From Mycobacterium colombiense (GTDB lineage: Bacteria; Actinomycetota; Actinomycetes; Mycobacteriales; Mycobacteriaceae): 59,593 nt of DNA. Positions within the stretch are counted from its first letter, which is position 1, and each line of letters starts with the position of its first letter. A model generated the notes under the pieces. It was not told where the DNA came from and did no database searches. It saw only the letters and a list, made by a program, of their open reading frames with translations. Made by a program: the position numbers and the translations under genes. The stretch is taken from assembly GCF_001672755.1 (NCBI RefSeq), contig NZ_LZKI01000183.1:1-59593 (forward strand), given 5' to 3'. This document shows, in pieces, positions 49,564-58,272 of the stretch.

Positions 49564-52419
49564 TCAGCTGCCGTCGGCGACCGACGGCACCGCATCGGCG
49601 CCGTTGTTGCGTGCCCCGTTCGTTCCGGAAGCGTCCGCGGGCAGCTCGAAAGCCGCGGTCACCGAACCCACCGCCGCCATCGCGGCATTGCGTTGCGCTT
49701 CCATTCGGGCCAGCGCCGTCTCGGTGAAGACCGACAGCCCGAGATCGTGGTTATAACCGTGGATTTCTTTGACGTCGAGCTGGGCCAGGAAGTAGACGAT
49801 CTCCTTGGAGACCACCTGGCCAGGCACCAGCACCGGGAACCCCGGCGGGTAGGGCACCACGAATGTGGTCGACACCAGCGTCTTGCCCTCGGCCAGCCGC
49901 CGTCCCGCGGTGCCGATCAGCACATGCTCTCGATCGGATTCCTCGTATCCCGCGTAGAACGCCGATCGCATGTCGCCGAAGTTGCACTCATCGACCGGCT
50001 TGAAGGCGACGTCGAATTCACTGAAGTCGGGCAGATGCGGCAGATCCTCGGTGATCTCCTCTACGTGACGCTTCTGCAACTCCCGGTCGGCGACGCTGGC
50101 CGCCTTCGCGATGCGGTCGAAATCAATTGCCACCCTTCGCAACACGTCGAGCAGGTAGTGCACGCTCGACCAGGTGACACCGATCGTGAAGATCAGCAGC
50201 ACGCTGTTGATCGACGTCTTGTTGATCTGGATGCCGAATCGCTCCATCAGGATCTTTTCGCGGAAGTCGTAGCCGTTCATTCCGGTTTTGCCGACAAACA
50301 GCGTGACCCGCGTCGGGTCCAGCACGAACTGGTCGGAACGCCACGCCTCGTTCCATTCGGCCAGGGCGCCCTGCCTGATCGAAGCGGTCGAGCTGACCGC
50401 GGACTCCCGGAAGTCCTCAGGCACCAGGTCCGATTCGTCGAGGATCCGGAACCACCTGCTGATCAGCCGGTCTTTACGCACCCGATGCCGGAAGACCAGC
50501 GCCATGTCGTAGACCTGGCGGACCAGTTGGAAGCCCTCGATGTCGACCTGACGCCGGGCCAGGTCCAGGGACGCCAGCAGTTGCTGGTTCGGTGACGTCG
50601 AGGTGTGGGTCAAAAACGCCTCACCGAAGGAATCCCGGGTGAGCGCGTTGAAATCCTGATCGCGCACGTGGATCATCGACGCCTGCCGCAGCGCCGACAG
50701 CGATTTGTGCGTGGAGTGCGTCGCATACACGCGCACCCGAGCGGTGGCCGGGTCGGGCATCAACTCGCGCTCGATCCACTCCGACCGGTCGACCCCGTCC
50801 ATGGATGCGGCCCATTTCCGATACTCCGCAACGTATTCCGGCGACGCCAGCATCTGCTCCAGGCGCTCGGCGGACACCATGGCGGTCCGCTGCCGGGCCC
50901 ACGGCACGGCCGTGGCGAACGCGTACCACGCCTCGTCCCACAGGAAGCAGATGTCCGGCTTGATCGCCAGCACCTCCTGCATGACCTGCATGGGGTTGTA
51001 GACGACGCCGTCGAAGGTGCAGTTGGTCAGCAGCAGCATGCGCACCCGGTGCAGCTGTCCGGCCGCCTCCAGGTCCAACAGCGTCTGCTTGATGGTGCGC
51101 AGCGACACCGCGCCATAGATCGCGAACTGCGGCAGCGGATACGCGTCCAGGTACAGCGGGTAGGCGCCGGCCAGCACCAGCCCGTAGTGATGCGACTTGT
51201 GGCAGTTGCGGTCGATCAGCACGATGTCACCCGGCCGGGTCAGCGACTGCACCACGATCTTGTTGGCCGTCGACGTCCCGTTGGTGACGAAGTAGGTGTG
51301 GTCGGCGTTCCACGTCGTGGCGGCCTTGTCCATCGCCTTCTTGATGTTGCCGTGCGGGTCCAGCAGCGAGTCGAGGCCGCCGGAGGTGGTGGAGGTTTCG
51401 GCCATGAAGATGTTGCGGCCGTAGAACTCTCCCATGTCCTGCAGCGACCTGGAGTTGAAGATGCTGGCGCCGCGCGCGACGGGCAAGGCGTGGAATTGGC
51501 CGACCGGTGCGGCGGCATATGCCCGTAGCGCATCGAAAAACGGTGTGGCATAACGGTTTCGCAGTCCGGCGAGTACCGTGCTGTGCAGGTCGGTGACGTC
51601 GTTGAGCCGGTAGAACGTGCGGTCGTAGACGTCGGGCTCGGTGTCATCGCCGGCCGCGATCGACTCGTCGGTCAGCAGATACAGGTCGATGTGGGGCCGC
51701 AGCTCCCTGATCCACTCGCCGCACTCCACCCAGTCGTTGGCCCGATCGGGGATGACCCCGTCCGCATCCTCGTTGGGCCCCAACAGCGTGTTCATCAGCG
51801 GCAGCCGGTCACGGGACCGCAGCGGCAGGTCGTCGCGGATGATCGCGGCCTGAATCTCCCCGTTCAGCGCCACCGCCGTGATGGCGTCTTCGACGCTGGG
51901 CACCACCAGGATCTCGAACTGCACATCGTCGGACGCGCAGCGCAGCGCGCGCAGGCACTCGGCCAGGCTGTCCGGCGCCGTGCTCGGGGCGTCGTCGGCG
52001 AGCAGCACGGTGTAGAAGTGCTGCTGCTTGGCCTGGGCGACCAGCTCCTGGTCATCCAGCGGCGCGGAGGTGTCGAAAAGCCCTGCGCGGTCGCCGTATT
52101 CACTCAGCAGCCGCACGGCCAGGGAGACCTCCTCGGTGAGCCGCACCGTGGACAGGCTCTCCAGATGGGCCCGGAAGATCGCCAGGTTCGCCGCACCGGG
52201 GTACAGCCAGTAACGCTCGTAGGCGGCGATGCGATCCATCAGGCGCTTCACCCGCGCCACGTCGTGGGCCTTGTCCAGTCCGGCGAGGTCCACCTCGGCG
52301 AGGTGACGGCAGGCGTCGTCGAGCAGGTTCCACGTGTCGACCCTGGCGTAGGACGGGTTGGCCACCGCCGCCAGTGCGGACACTCGTAGTCGCCGCGGCT
52401 GGGTGCTGTATCGAATCAT
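49564..52419 (-). CDS. Orn/Lys/Arg decarboxylase family protein (Rv2531c-like)
   Basis: A 951-residue PLP enzyme of the fold type I basic-amino-acid decarboxylase group, close in length to M. tuberculosis Rv2531c. The N-terminal 250 residues form a wing/receiver-like domain. The PLP domain includes NRNCHKSHHYGLVLAG, LLLTNCTFDGVVYNP, the Asp of CFLWDEAWYAFA, and the Schiff-base Lys in ATHSTHKSLSALRQASMIHV. The C-terminal domain has FVVPYPPGFPVLVPGQVV. It could make cadaverine, putrescine or agmatine; the substrate is not decided by sequence. Confidence 0.92.
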   Translation of the reverse strand: MIRYSTQPRRLRVSALAAVANPSYARVDTWNLLDDACRHLAEVDLAGLDKAHDVARVKRLMDRIAAYERYWLYPGAANLAIFRAHLESLSTVRLTEEVSLAVRLLSEYGDRAGLFDTSAPLDDQELVAQAKQQHFYTVLLADDAPSTAPDSLAECLRALRCASDDVQFEILVVPSVEDAITAVALNGEIQAAIIRDDLPLRSRDRLPLMNTLLGPNEDADGVIPDRANDWVECGEWIRELRPHIDLYLLTDESIAAGDDTEPDVYDRTFYRLNDVTDLHSTVLAGLRNRYATPFFDALRAYAAAPVGQFHALPVARGASIFNSRSLQDMGEFYGRNIFMAETSTTSGGLDSLLDPHGNIKKAMDKAATTWNADHTYFVTNGTSTANKIVVQSLTRPGDIVLIDRNCHKSHHYGLVLAGAYPLYLDAYPLPQFAIYGAVSLRTIKQTLLDLEAAGQLHRVRMLLLTNCTFDGVVYNPMQVMQEVLAIKPDICFLWDEAWYAFATAVPWARQRTAMVSAERLEQMLASPEYVAEYRKWAASMDGVDRSEWIERELMPDPATARVRVYATHSTHKSLSALRQASMIHVRDQDFNALTRDSFGEAFLTHTSTSPNQQLLASLDLARRQVDIEGFQLVRQVYDMALVFRHRVRKDRLISRWFRILDESDLVPEDFRESAVSSTASIRQGALAEWNEAWRSDQFVLDPTRVTLFVGKTGMNGYDFREKILMERFGIQINKTSINSVLLIFTIGVTWSSVHYLLDVLRRVAIDFDRIAKAASVADRELQKRHVEEITEDLPHLPDFSEFDVAFKPVDECNFGDMRSAFYAGYEESDREHVLIGTAGRRLAEGKTLVSTTFVVPYPPGFPVLVPGQVVSKEIVYFLAQLDVKEIHGYNHDLGLSVFTETALARMEAQRNAAMAAVGSVTAAFELPADASGTNGARNNGADAVPSVADGS

Positions 52420-52514
52420 GACCTCACCTGTTCTTCTCGGATCGCCGCCGCTGACGTGCCGCTCGTATTGTGAACCCGCTGCGCCACGCCCGTGGTCATT
52501 TCACCTCAGCTTGC

Positions 52515-52916
52515 TCAGTGATCCGCCTCGTCATCGCTGTCCACGACATCGCCTCGAGGGCGTCGATTGCCCCGGGCACCCTCCGCCCACCGCAGCATGG
52601 GCAGCTCGAGGCGACGGACCGGCGACTCGGTGACATCGCTGAGCGAGCGCACCACGCCCTGCGTCAGCCCCATGATCGCGGCCATCACCGGCAGCAGCGG
52701 CTGCAGCGGCTTGGCCGCCGAACGTACCGTGCTGATGCGGCGGGCGACTATTACCCGTTCGACGCAGTGATACAGCCAGGCGCCCACGCCCAGCGCGTAG
52801 ATCGACAGCACCGAGGCCACGATCGTCAGGCCGTAGGCGGCGCAGATCACCGCACCCAGCACCACCGTCGCGGCCAGGGTGGCCGCCACGAGCAGGCGCA
52901 GCTCCAGCCGGGTCAT
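52515..52916 (-). CDS. Conserved membrane protein (Rv2532c-like)
   Basis: A 133-residue protein with two N-terminal transmembrane helices (about residues 8-28 and 32-52) and a hydrophilic C-terminal half rich in Arg and Asp. It corresponds in position and length to M. tuberculosis Rv2532c, of unknown function. The ATG at 52916 overlaps the nusB stop by four bases, placing it in the pepQ-efp-nusB transcript. Confidence 0.8.
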   Translation of the reverse strand: MTRLELRLLVAATLAATVVLGAVICAAYGLTIVASVLSIYALGVGAWLYHCVERVIVARRISTVRSAAKPLQPLLPVMAAIMGLTQGVVRSLSDVTESPVRRLELPMLRWAEGARGNRRPRGDVVDSDDEADH

Positions 52917-53416
52917 GGTTGTGGTCCGTGGTCCTCCGGTGTTATGTCGGAAGCCACCGCACCCCGGACCGCCTGGGCGGCGGCCCTGATCTGCGGTGTC
53001 ACCAGCATGACGTGGCCGAGCACCCCGTTGACGAAGCCTGGCGAGTCGTCGGTGGACAGCTCCTTGGCCAGCTGGACGGCCTCGTCGACGGCGACCGGTT
53101 CCGGCACGTCGTCGGCGTAGAGCAGCTCCCAGACCGCGACCCGCAGGATGGCCCGGTCCACAGCGGGCAGCCGGTCCAGCGTCCAGCCCTGCAGATGCGA
53201 GCTGATCAGGTCATCGATGTGCGCGGCATGTTCGCCGACGCCCCGGGCCGCCGCGGCCGTATACGGTTGCAGGGGCGCGACTTCGGGGTTCGTTTCGGCG
53301 AGCCCGGTGCGGACGTCGACGACCTCCGCCGGGCTCAGCCCACGGGCCTCGGCTTCGAACAACAAGTCGACGGCACGCTTGCGGGCCTGATGGCGTCCCC
53401 GCACGGGTCTGCTCAC
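52913..53416 (-). CDS. nusB: Transcription antitermination factor NusB
   Basis: A 167-residue all-helical RNA-binding protein that pairs with NusE in rRNA antitermination. It has the family start RGRHQARKRAVDLLFEAEARG, followed by LDRLPAVDRAILRVAVWELL and DEAVQLAKELSTDDSPGFVNGVL. The GTG at 53416 overlaps the efp stop (GTGA), as in other mycobacteria. In-frame upstream sequence is efp shadow. Confidence 0.95.
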   Translation of the reverse strand: MSRPVRGRHQARKRAVDLLFEAEARGLSPAEVVDVRTGLAETNPEVAPLQPYTAAAARGVGEHAAHIDDLISSHLQGWTLDRLPAVDRAILRVAVWELLYADDVPEPVAVDEAVQLAKELSTDDSPGFVNGVLGHVMLVTPQIRAAAQAVRGAVASDITPEDHGPQP

Positions 53417-53976
53417 GCGTTGACGCGCCCCAGGTAGCTGCCGTCGCGCGTGTCGACCTTCAGCTTGTCTCCGGTGTTGATGAACAGCGGCACCTGGATC
53501 TCGGCGCCGGTCTCCACGGTGGCGGGCTTGGTGCCGGCGCTGGACCGGTCGCCCTGCAGGCCCGGCTCCGTGTGGGTGACCTCCATCTCGACCGAGACGG
53601 GCAGCTCGAGGTACAGCGGGGCCCCGTTGTGGAACGCCACCTGCACCGGCAGGCCCTCCAGCAGGAACCGGGCTAAATCTCCGACCAGCGTCTCGGGCAG
53701 CGGGTGCTGCTCGTAGTCCTCGCTGTCCATGAACACGAAATCCGAACCGTCGCGGTACAGGTACGTGGCGTCGCGCCGGTCGACGGTGGCGGTCTCCACC
53801 TTCACGCCGGCGTTGTACGTCTTGTCGACGACCTTGCCGGAGAGCACGTTCTTGAGCTTGGTCCGCACGAAGGCCGGGCCCTTGCCCGGTTTGACATGCT
53901 GGAACTCGACGATCTGCCACAGCTGGCCGTCGATCACCAGCACCAGTCCGTTCTTGAAATCGGCAGTGCTTGCCAC
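53413..53976 (-). CDS. efp: Translation elongation factor P
   Basis: A 187-residue three-domain factor that relieves ribosome stalling at polyproline. It has the N-terminal KOW-like domain with the tip loop KPGKGPAFVRTKLKN, two OB domains, and the C-terminal signature FINTGDKLKVDTRDGSYLGR. The actinobacterial PGKGP loop keeps a Lys at the tip, but no EpmA/EarP-type modification gene is nearby. It starts with GTG at 53976. Several proteins in this window carry polyproline runs (3940-4308, 36640-36915). Confidence 0.96.
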   Translation of the reverse strand: MASTADFKNGLVLVIDGQLWQIVEFQHVKPGKGPAFVRTKLKNVLSGKVVDKTYNAGVKVETATVDRRDATYLYRDGSDFVFMDSEDYEQHPLPETLVGDLARFLLEGLPVQVAFHNGAPLYLELPVSVEMEVTHTEPGLQGDRSSAGTKPATVETGAEIQVPLFINTGDKLKVDTRDGSYLGRVNA

Positions 53977-54101
53977 GGTTCGGTATATCTCCTCGAGGAT
54001 GGACAGTCGCTACGGAACTGTCTGTAACTTGTCGGCCAGTTTAGAGCGCTCCGCGACCGTGCCCCGCGGGCCGGGGTCGAGCCGTGACGCGCGAAACGCC
54101 G

Positions 54102-54326
54102 TTAGTGGTGGACGCGTTCCGAGCCGACCGCGGCGTGCTCGTCCGGCGACGGCAGCGGCTTGATCATCGTCAGCAGCGGGACATGCAGCGTGACCCCGCT
54201 GGCGAACGGCATGTGGATCGCGAAGTAGACGATCTGCATCTCCAGCCGCATCTCCCGAAGGGGCTGGGCGTACATGTCCCACCGGAAATCCCGGAGGCGC
54301 GCCAAACCCCGTGCCACCCCGTTCAC
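54102..54326 (-). CDS. Conserved-looking 74-residue protein between pepQ and efp
   Basis: A short frame in the pepQ-efp gap. Its third codon positions are about 90 percent G or C over the whole length, the pattern of real mycobacterial genes. The product reads MNGVARGLARLRDFRWDMYA, then a hydrophobic core VYFAIHMPFASGVTLHVPLL and a polar tail. One membrane-associated helix is possible. No family was recognised. It starts 44 bases after the pepQ stop on the same strand and precedes efp, so it is likely cotranscribed. Confidence 0.65.
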   Translation of the reverse strand: MNGVARGLARLRDFRWDMYAQPLREMRLEMQIVYFAIHMPFASGVTLHVPLLTMIKPLPSPDEHAAVGSERVHH

Positions 54327-54369
54327 GCACCCGACTGTACTCGGCGGCGCAACCCACAGGCACCATCAG

Positions 54370-55479
54370 CTACGCCAAAACGGCGAGCTCCTTGGGGAAC
54401 TTGGTCAGCAATTCCGGTGGCTTGCCGAGGGTTTCGTCCGGCACCACCAGCGTGTCCTCGATGCGCACCCCGCCGCGGCCGGGCAGGTAGACGCCGGGTT
54501 CCACGGTCACCACGGATTCGGCCAGCAACGTGCCGGTGGAGGTGGCGCCGATGCCCGGCGCCTCGTGGATCTCCAGACCTACGCCGTGGCCCAGGCTGTG
54601 GCTGAACTGCTCGCCGTAACCGGCGTCGGCGATCACCCGGCGGGCCGCGGCGTCCACCTCGCGCAGATCGGCGCCCGCGTGCAGCGCCTCGCGGCCGGCC
54701 CGCTGCGAGTCGGCGACCAACTGGTAGATCTCCAGCTGCCAGTCGGCCGCCTTGCCGAGCACGAAGGTGCGGGTCATGTCGGAGTGGTAGCCACCAACGA
54801 GCGCACCGAAATCGATCTTGACGAAATCGCCGCTGGCCAACACCGCGTCGGTGGGGCGGTGATGCGGGATCGCCGAATTCGGGCCCGCGGCCACGATGGT
54901 GTCGAACGAAATCGCGTCGGCCCCGTGGTCGAGCATCAGGGCCTCCAGCTCGCGGCTGACCTCGCGTTCGGTCCGGCCGGGCCGCAGGCCGCCGCGGGCC
55001 ACCAGATCGGTCAGCGCCGCGTCGGCCGCCTCGCACGCCAGCCGCAGCAGTGCGACCTCGCCGGCGTCCTTCACCTCACGCAACGCCTCGACGGTTCCGG
55101 CGGCCTTGACCAGCTCGGTGGCCGCCTTGCGCTCGTCCAGCTCGCGGGTCAGCGCGTCGAATCCGTCGACGGTCACCACGTTGCTTTCGAAGCCCAGCTT
55201 CAGCGCGCCGGCCTCGGCCGCGTGCGCGGCCAGGTGCCGTCCCAGCACCCGCTCGATGGCGACGTCGAGGTCCGGTGCCTGCTCGGCGGCCTGGGTCCGG
55301 TACCGCCCATCGGTGGCCAAGACGGGGCCGCGATCGTCGGCGAACACCAGCAACGCGCCGTTGGATCCGGTAAAACCGGAGAGGTAACGGACGTTCACCA
55401 AGTCCGTGACCAGCAGCGCATCCAATCCGCTGGCCTCAAGTCGCGCTCTGAGCCTGTCTCGACGCTGTGAATGTGTCAC
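54370..55479 (-). CDS. pepQ: Xaa-Pro dipeptidase / aminopeptidase PepQ
   Basis: A 369-residue metallopeptidase of the M24 (pita-bread) family, cleaving Xaa-Pro bonds. After the N-terminal creatinase-like domain (LLVTDLVNVRYLSGFTGSNG), the metal ligands are all present: two Asp in VKIDFGALVGGYHSDMTRTF, His in GHGVGLEIHEAPG, and two Glu in TVEPGVYLPG and VRIEDTL. It starts with GTG at 55479. The gene order pepQ-efp-nusB is conserved in mycobacteria. Confidence 0.94.
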   Translation of the reverse strand: MTHSQRRDRLRARLEASGLDALLVTDLVNVRYLSGFTGSNGALLVFADDRGPVLATDGRYRTQAAEQAPDLDVAIERVLGRHLAAHAAEAGALKLGFESNVVTVDGFDALTRELDERKAATELVKAAGTVEALREVKDAGEVALLRLACEAADAALTDLVARGGLRPGRTEREVSRELEALMLDHGADAISFDTIVAAGPNSAIPHHRPTDAVLASGDFVKIDFGALVGGYHSDMTRTFVLGKAADWQLEIYQLVADSQRAGREALHAGADLREVDAAARRVIADAGYGEQFSHSLGHGVGLEIHEAPGIGATSTGTLLAESVVTVEPGVYLPGRGGVRIEDTLVVPDETLGKPPELLTKFPKELAVLA

Positions 55480-55512
55480 AGGTCTTGACGGTACTCGCTA
55501 CGCTTTTGGGCC

Positions 55513-56220
55513 ATGAGTAACTGGATGCTGCGCGGATTGGTCTACGCCGCGGCGATGGTCGTCGTCCGATTGTTCCAAGGTGCACTGATCAACGCGTGGC
55601 AGACACAGGCCGGGCTGTTCAGCGTCTGCCTGCTGATTCTGTTCATCATCGGGGTGATGATCTGGGGAATTCGTGACGGCCGCGCCGACGCCATCGCCAA
55701 CCCGGATCCGGATCGCCGCGGCGACCTGGCGATGACCTGGCTGCTGGCCGGCCTGGTGGCCGGTGTGCTCAGCGGCGCGGTCTCCTGGCTGATCGCGCTT
55801 GTGTACAAGGGCCTGTACACCGGCGGACTGCTCAACGAGGTGACGACGTTTGCGGCCTTCACCGCGCTGTGCGTCTTTTTGCCCGGAATCATCGGCGTGA
55901 CCATCGGACGCTGGCGGGTGGACCGCAATCCGCCGGCACGCCGGCCGGGCGCCGACGACGAGCGGGCCGACACCGACGTGTTCTCCGCGGTGCGGGGCGA
56001 CGACGCGCCCACCGGCGAGATCCCCACGCAGACGGCCGGCGCCCACGCCGAGCCGCGGACGTCGGCGGTCGCCACGGCCGAGCGCGAGGCGCACACCGAC
56101 TCGGCCAGCACCGAATCACCGACCGAGACGATCGCCAAGCCCGAGGACGACCCGAAGACCGAGGTGATCCGCACCGGCGACGAGCACACCAAGCCGGGCA
56201 CCGAGCACGACAAGGGCTAG
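55513..56220 (+). CDS. B-4DMT-type four-helix membrane protein (Rv2536-like)
   Basis: A 235-residue membrane protein. Four transmembrane helices occupy residues 1-135 (GLVYAAAMVVVRLFQGALI, SVCLLILFIIGVMIWGI, MTWLLAGLVAGVLSGAVSW, FAAFTALCVFLPGIIGVTIG). A long charged, disordered tail rich in Asp, Glu, Thr and Pro follows. This resembles the B-4DMT transporter group and M. tuberculosis Rv2536. It is divergent from pepQ with a 33-base gap and ends at the stop of aroQ. The substrate is unknown. Confidence 0.85.
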   Translation: MSNWMLRGLVYAAAMVVVRLFQGALINAWQTQAGLFSVCLLILFIIGVMIWGIRDGRADAIANPDPDRRGDLAMTWLLAGLVAGVLSGAVSWLIALVYKGLYTGGLLNEVTTFAAFTALCVFLPGIIGVTIGRWRVDRNPPARRPGADDERADTDVFSAVRGDDAPTGEIPTQTAGAHAEPRTSAVATAEREAHTDSASTESPTETIAKPEDDPKTEVIRTGDEHTKPGTEHDKG

Positions 56221-56663
56221 CTGTTGGCGCCGGGCTCCCCGGCCAGATAGCGCAGGGCGAGCAGATAGCCCTGCACCCCCAGCCCGACGATCACTCCGGT
56301 CGCGACCGGGCTGAGGTAGGAGTGTCGCCGGAACTCTTCGCGCGCATGGACATTGGAGATGTGCACCTCGATCAGGGGTGCGCTCAACTCCGCGCACGCG
56401 TCGCGCAGCGCCACCGACGTGTGGGTGAGCCCGCCGGCGTTGAGGATCACCGGCTGGTCCGCGTCGGCGGCCGCATGGATCCAGTCCAAAAGTTCGGCCT
56501 CGTTATCGCTCTGGCGTACAACGGCTTTGAGGCCGAGCGTGTCGGCTTCCCGCTCGATCAGCGCCGCCAGCTGATCGTGCGTCGTGTCGCCGTACACGTC
56601 CGGCTCGCGCCGGCCCAGCCGGCCCAGGTTCGGGCCGTTGATGACGTTGACGACGGTGGTCAT
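56217..56663 (-). CDS. aroQ: 3-dehydroquinate dehydratase, type II
   Basis: Third step of the shikimate pathway. The 148-residue type II dehydroquinase has the catalytic Tyr in the flexible lid (NGPNLGRLGRREPDVYG), the LNAGGLTHTSVALRDA segment, and the catalytic His with Arg in EVHISNVHAREEFRRHSYLS. It is the orthologue of M. tuberculosis AroD (Rv2537c). The ATG at 56663 overlaps the aroB stop, making it last in the aroC-aroK-aroB-aroQ operon. Its stop overlaps the convergent membrane-protein stop. Confidence 0.96.
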   Translation of the reverse strand: MTTVVNVINGPNLGRLGRREPDVYGDTTHDQLAALIEREADTLGLKAVVRQSDNEAELLDWIHAAADADQPVILNAGGLTHTSVALRDACAELSAPLIEVHISNVHAREEFRRHSYLSPVATGVIVGLGVQGYLLALRYLAGEPGANS

Positions 56664-57751
56664 GACACCTCCGCGAGTCCGGCATACGCCGCCGCCAACA
56701 GCGACGGGTCGGGGCCGGCCATCCGGCCCGGCTTGCCCAGGCCGTCGAGGACCACGAACCTCAGCACCCCGGCCCGCGACTTCTTGTCTCCCGCCATGTA
56801 TTCCAGCAACTGCGGCAGCGCGTCGGCGTCGTAGCTGACCGGCAGGCCGAGCGCGGACAGGATGGTGCGGTGGCGCTGCGCGGTGGCGTCGTCGAGGCGG
56901 CCGGCCAGCCGGGCCAGCTCGGCGGCGAAGACCAGTCCCACCGACACCGCCGCCCCGTGCCGCCACTGGTAGCGCTCGCGACGCTCGATGGCGTGCCCCA
57001 ATGTGTGCCCGTAGTTGAGGATTTCGCGCAGCTCCGACTCTTTCTCGTCGGCGGCCACCACCTCCGCCTTGACGGCGATCGCGCGGCGGATCAGCTCGGC
57101 CAGCACGTCACCAGACGGGTCGACGGCGGCCTGCGGGTCGGCCTCGATGAGGTCGAGGATCACCGGGTCCGCGATGAATCCCGCCTTGACGATTTCGGCC
57201 ATCCCGGCCACAAGTTCGTTGTGCGGCAACGTCTGCAGCGTGTCGAGATCCACCAGCACGGCGTGCGGCTGATGGAACGACCCGACCAGGTTCTTGCCCG
57301 CGTCGGTGTTGATCCCGGTCTTGCCGCCGACGGCCGCGTCGACCATGCCGAGCAACGTGGTGGGCACGTGCACGATGTCGACGCCGCGCAGCCAGGTGGC
57401 CGCCGCGAATCCGGCGACGTCGGTGGCCGCGCCGCCACCAAGGCTGACCAACGCGTCTTTGCGTCCAATCCCGATGCGGCCCAACACTTCCCACAAGAAA
57501 CCCACCACCGGGAGGTCCTTGCCCTCCTCGGCGTCCGGGATCTCGATGCGGTGCGCGTCAACGCCCTTGTCCGCCAACCGGCCTCGGATCACCTCGGCGG
57601 TCTCGGTCAGCACGGGCTGATGGACGATGGCCACCTTGTGCCTGCCGCCGAGGAGTTCGTCCAGCTCGCCCAGCAGGCGGGTGCCGACGATCACCGGGTA
57701 CGGCGGGTCGACGGCCACCTCGATGGTGACCGGATCACCGGAGCGTGTCAT
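56660..57751 (-). CDS. aroB: 3-dehydroquinate synthase
   Basis: Converts DAHP to 3-dehydroquinate using NAD and a metal ion. The 363-residue chain has the NAD/phosphate region ALVSLGGGAATDVAGFAAAT, VPTTLLGMVDAAVGGKTGIN with the phosphate-binding Lys, and the metal ligands in HNELVAGMAEIVK and ILNYGHTLGHAIE. The ATG at 57751 overlaps the aroK stop, and the aroB stop overlaps aroQ. Confidence 0.97.
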   Translation of the reverse strand: MTRSGDPVTIEVAVDPPYPVIVGTRLLGELDELLGGRHKVAIVHQPVLTETAEVIRGRLADKGVDAHRIEIPDAEEGKDLPVVGFLWEVLGRIGIGRKDALVSLGGGAATDVAGFAAATWLRGVDIVHVPTTLLGMVDAAVGGKTGINTDAGKNLVGSFHQPHAVLVDLDTLQTLPHNELVAGMAEIVKAGFIADPVILDLIEADPQAAVDPSGDVLAELIRRAIAVKAEVVAADEKESELREILNYGHTLGHAIERRERYQWRHGAAVSVGLVFAAELARLAGRLDDATAQRHRTILSALGLPVSYDADALPQLLEYMAGDKKSRAGVLRFVVLDGLGKPGRMAGPDPSLLAAAYAGLAEVS

Positions 57752-58272
57752 GTGGCCGCCCCGGCGGGAGCCTGCAACCGCGAGACGATGTAGCGGACCA
57801 CCGCGCCGGGGTTGCGCCGGTTGGTGTCGACGCGGATGGTGGCCGCCCGCCGGTACAGCGGGCTGCGTTCGGCCAGCAGCGCGCGGTACTTGTCGGCGCG
57901 ATCGGGGCCGGCCAGCAGCGGGCGCACGGCGTTGCCGCCGGTGCGGCGCACGCCTTCGGTGGCGCTGATCTCCAGGTAGATGACGGTGTGACCGGCGAGC
58001 ACCTCGCGCACCCCCGGGCTGGTGACGGCGCCGCCCCCGAGCGACACCACGCCGTCATGGCCGGCCAGCGCGGCGCGCACCACGTCTTCCTCGATGCGGC
58101 GGAATTCCGGCTCGCCGTCGATGGCGAAGATGTCGGCGATGGGGCGCCCGGTCTGCTGCTCGATGGCCACGTCGGTGTCCAGGAAATCGACGCCGAGCGC
58201 CTTGGACAGCCGCCGGCCGATGGTGGACTTGCCCGACCCCGGCAGGCCCACCAGGACCGCCTTGGGCGCCAT
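57748..58272 (-). CDS. aroK: Shikimate kinase
   Basis: Phosphorylates shikimate with ATP. The 174-residue P-loop kinase has Walker A GLPGSGKST, the shikimate-binding Asp in DFLDTDVAIEQQTG, GEPEFRRIEEDVV, VVSLGGGAV and the LID Arg in RPLLAGPDRADKYRALLAER. The ATG at 58272 shares one base with the aroC stop codon. It lies between aroC and aroB in the mycobacterial aro operon. Confidence 0.97.
   Translation of the reverse strand: MAPKAVLVGLPGSGKSTIGRRLSKALGVDFLDTDVAIEQQTGRPIADIFAIDGEPEFRRIEEDVVRAALAGHDGVVSLGGGAVTSPGVREVLAGHTVIYLEISATEGVRRTGGNAVRPLLAGPDRADKYRALLAERSPLYRRAATIRVDTNRRNPGAVVRYIVSRLQAPAGAAT

Noticed and set aside
49564..52419. Possible frameshift in the very long decarboxylase
   Set aside because: The 951 residues match the known length of the Rv2531c family, including its N-terminal wing domain.
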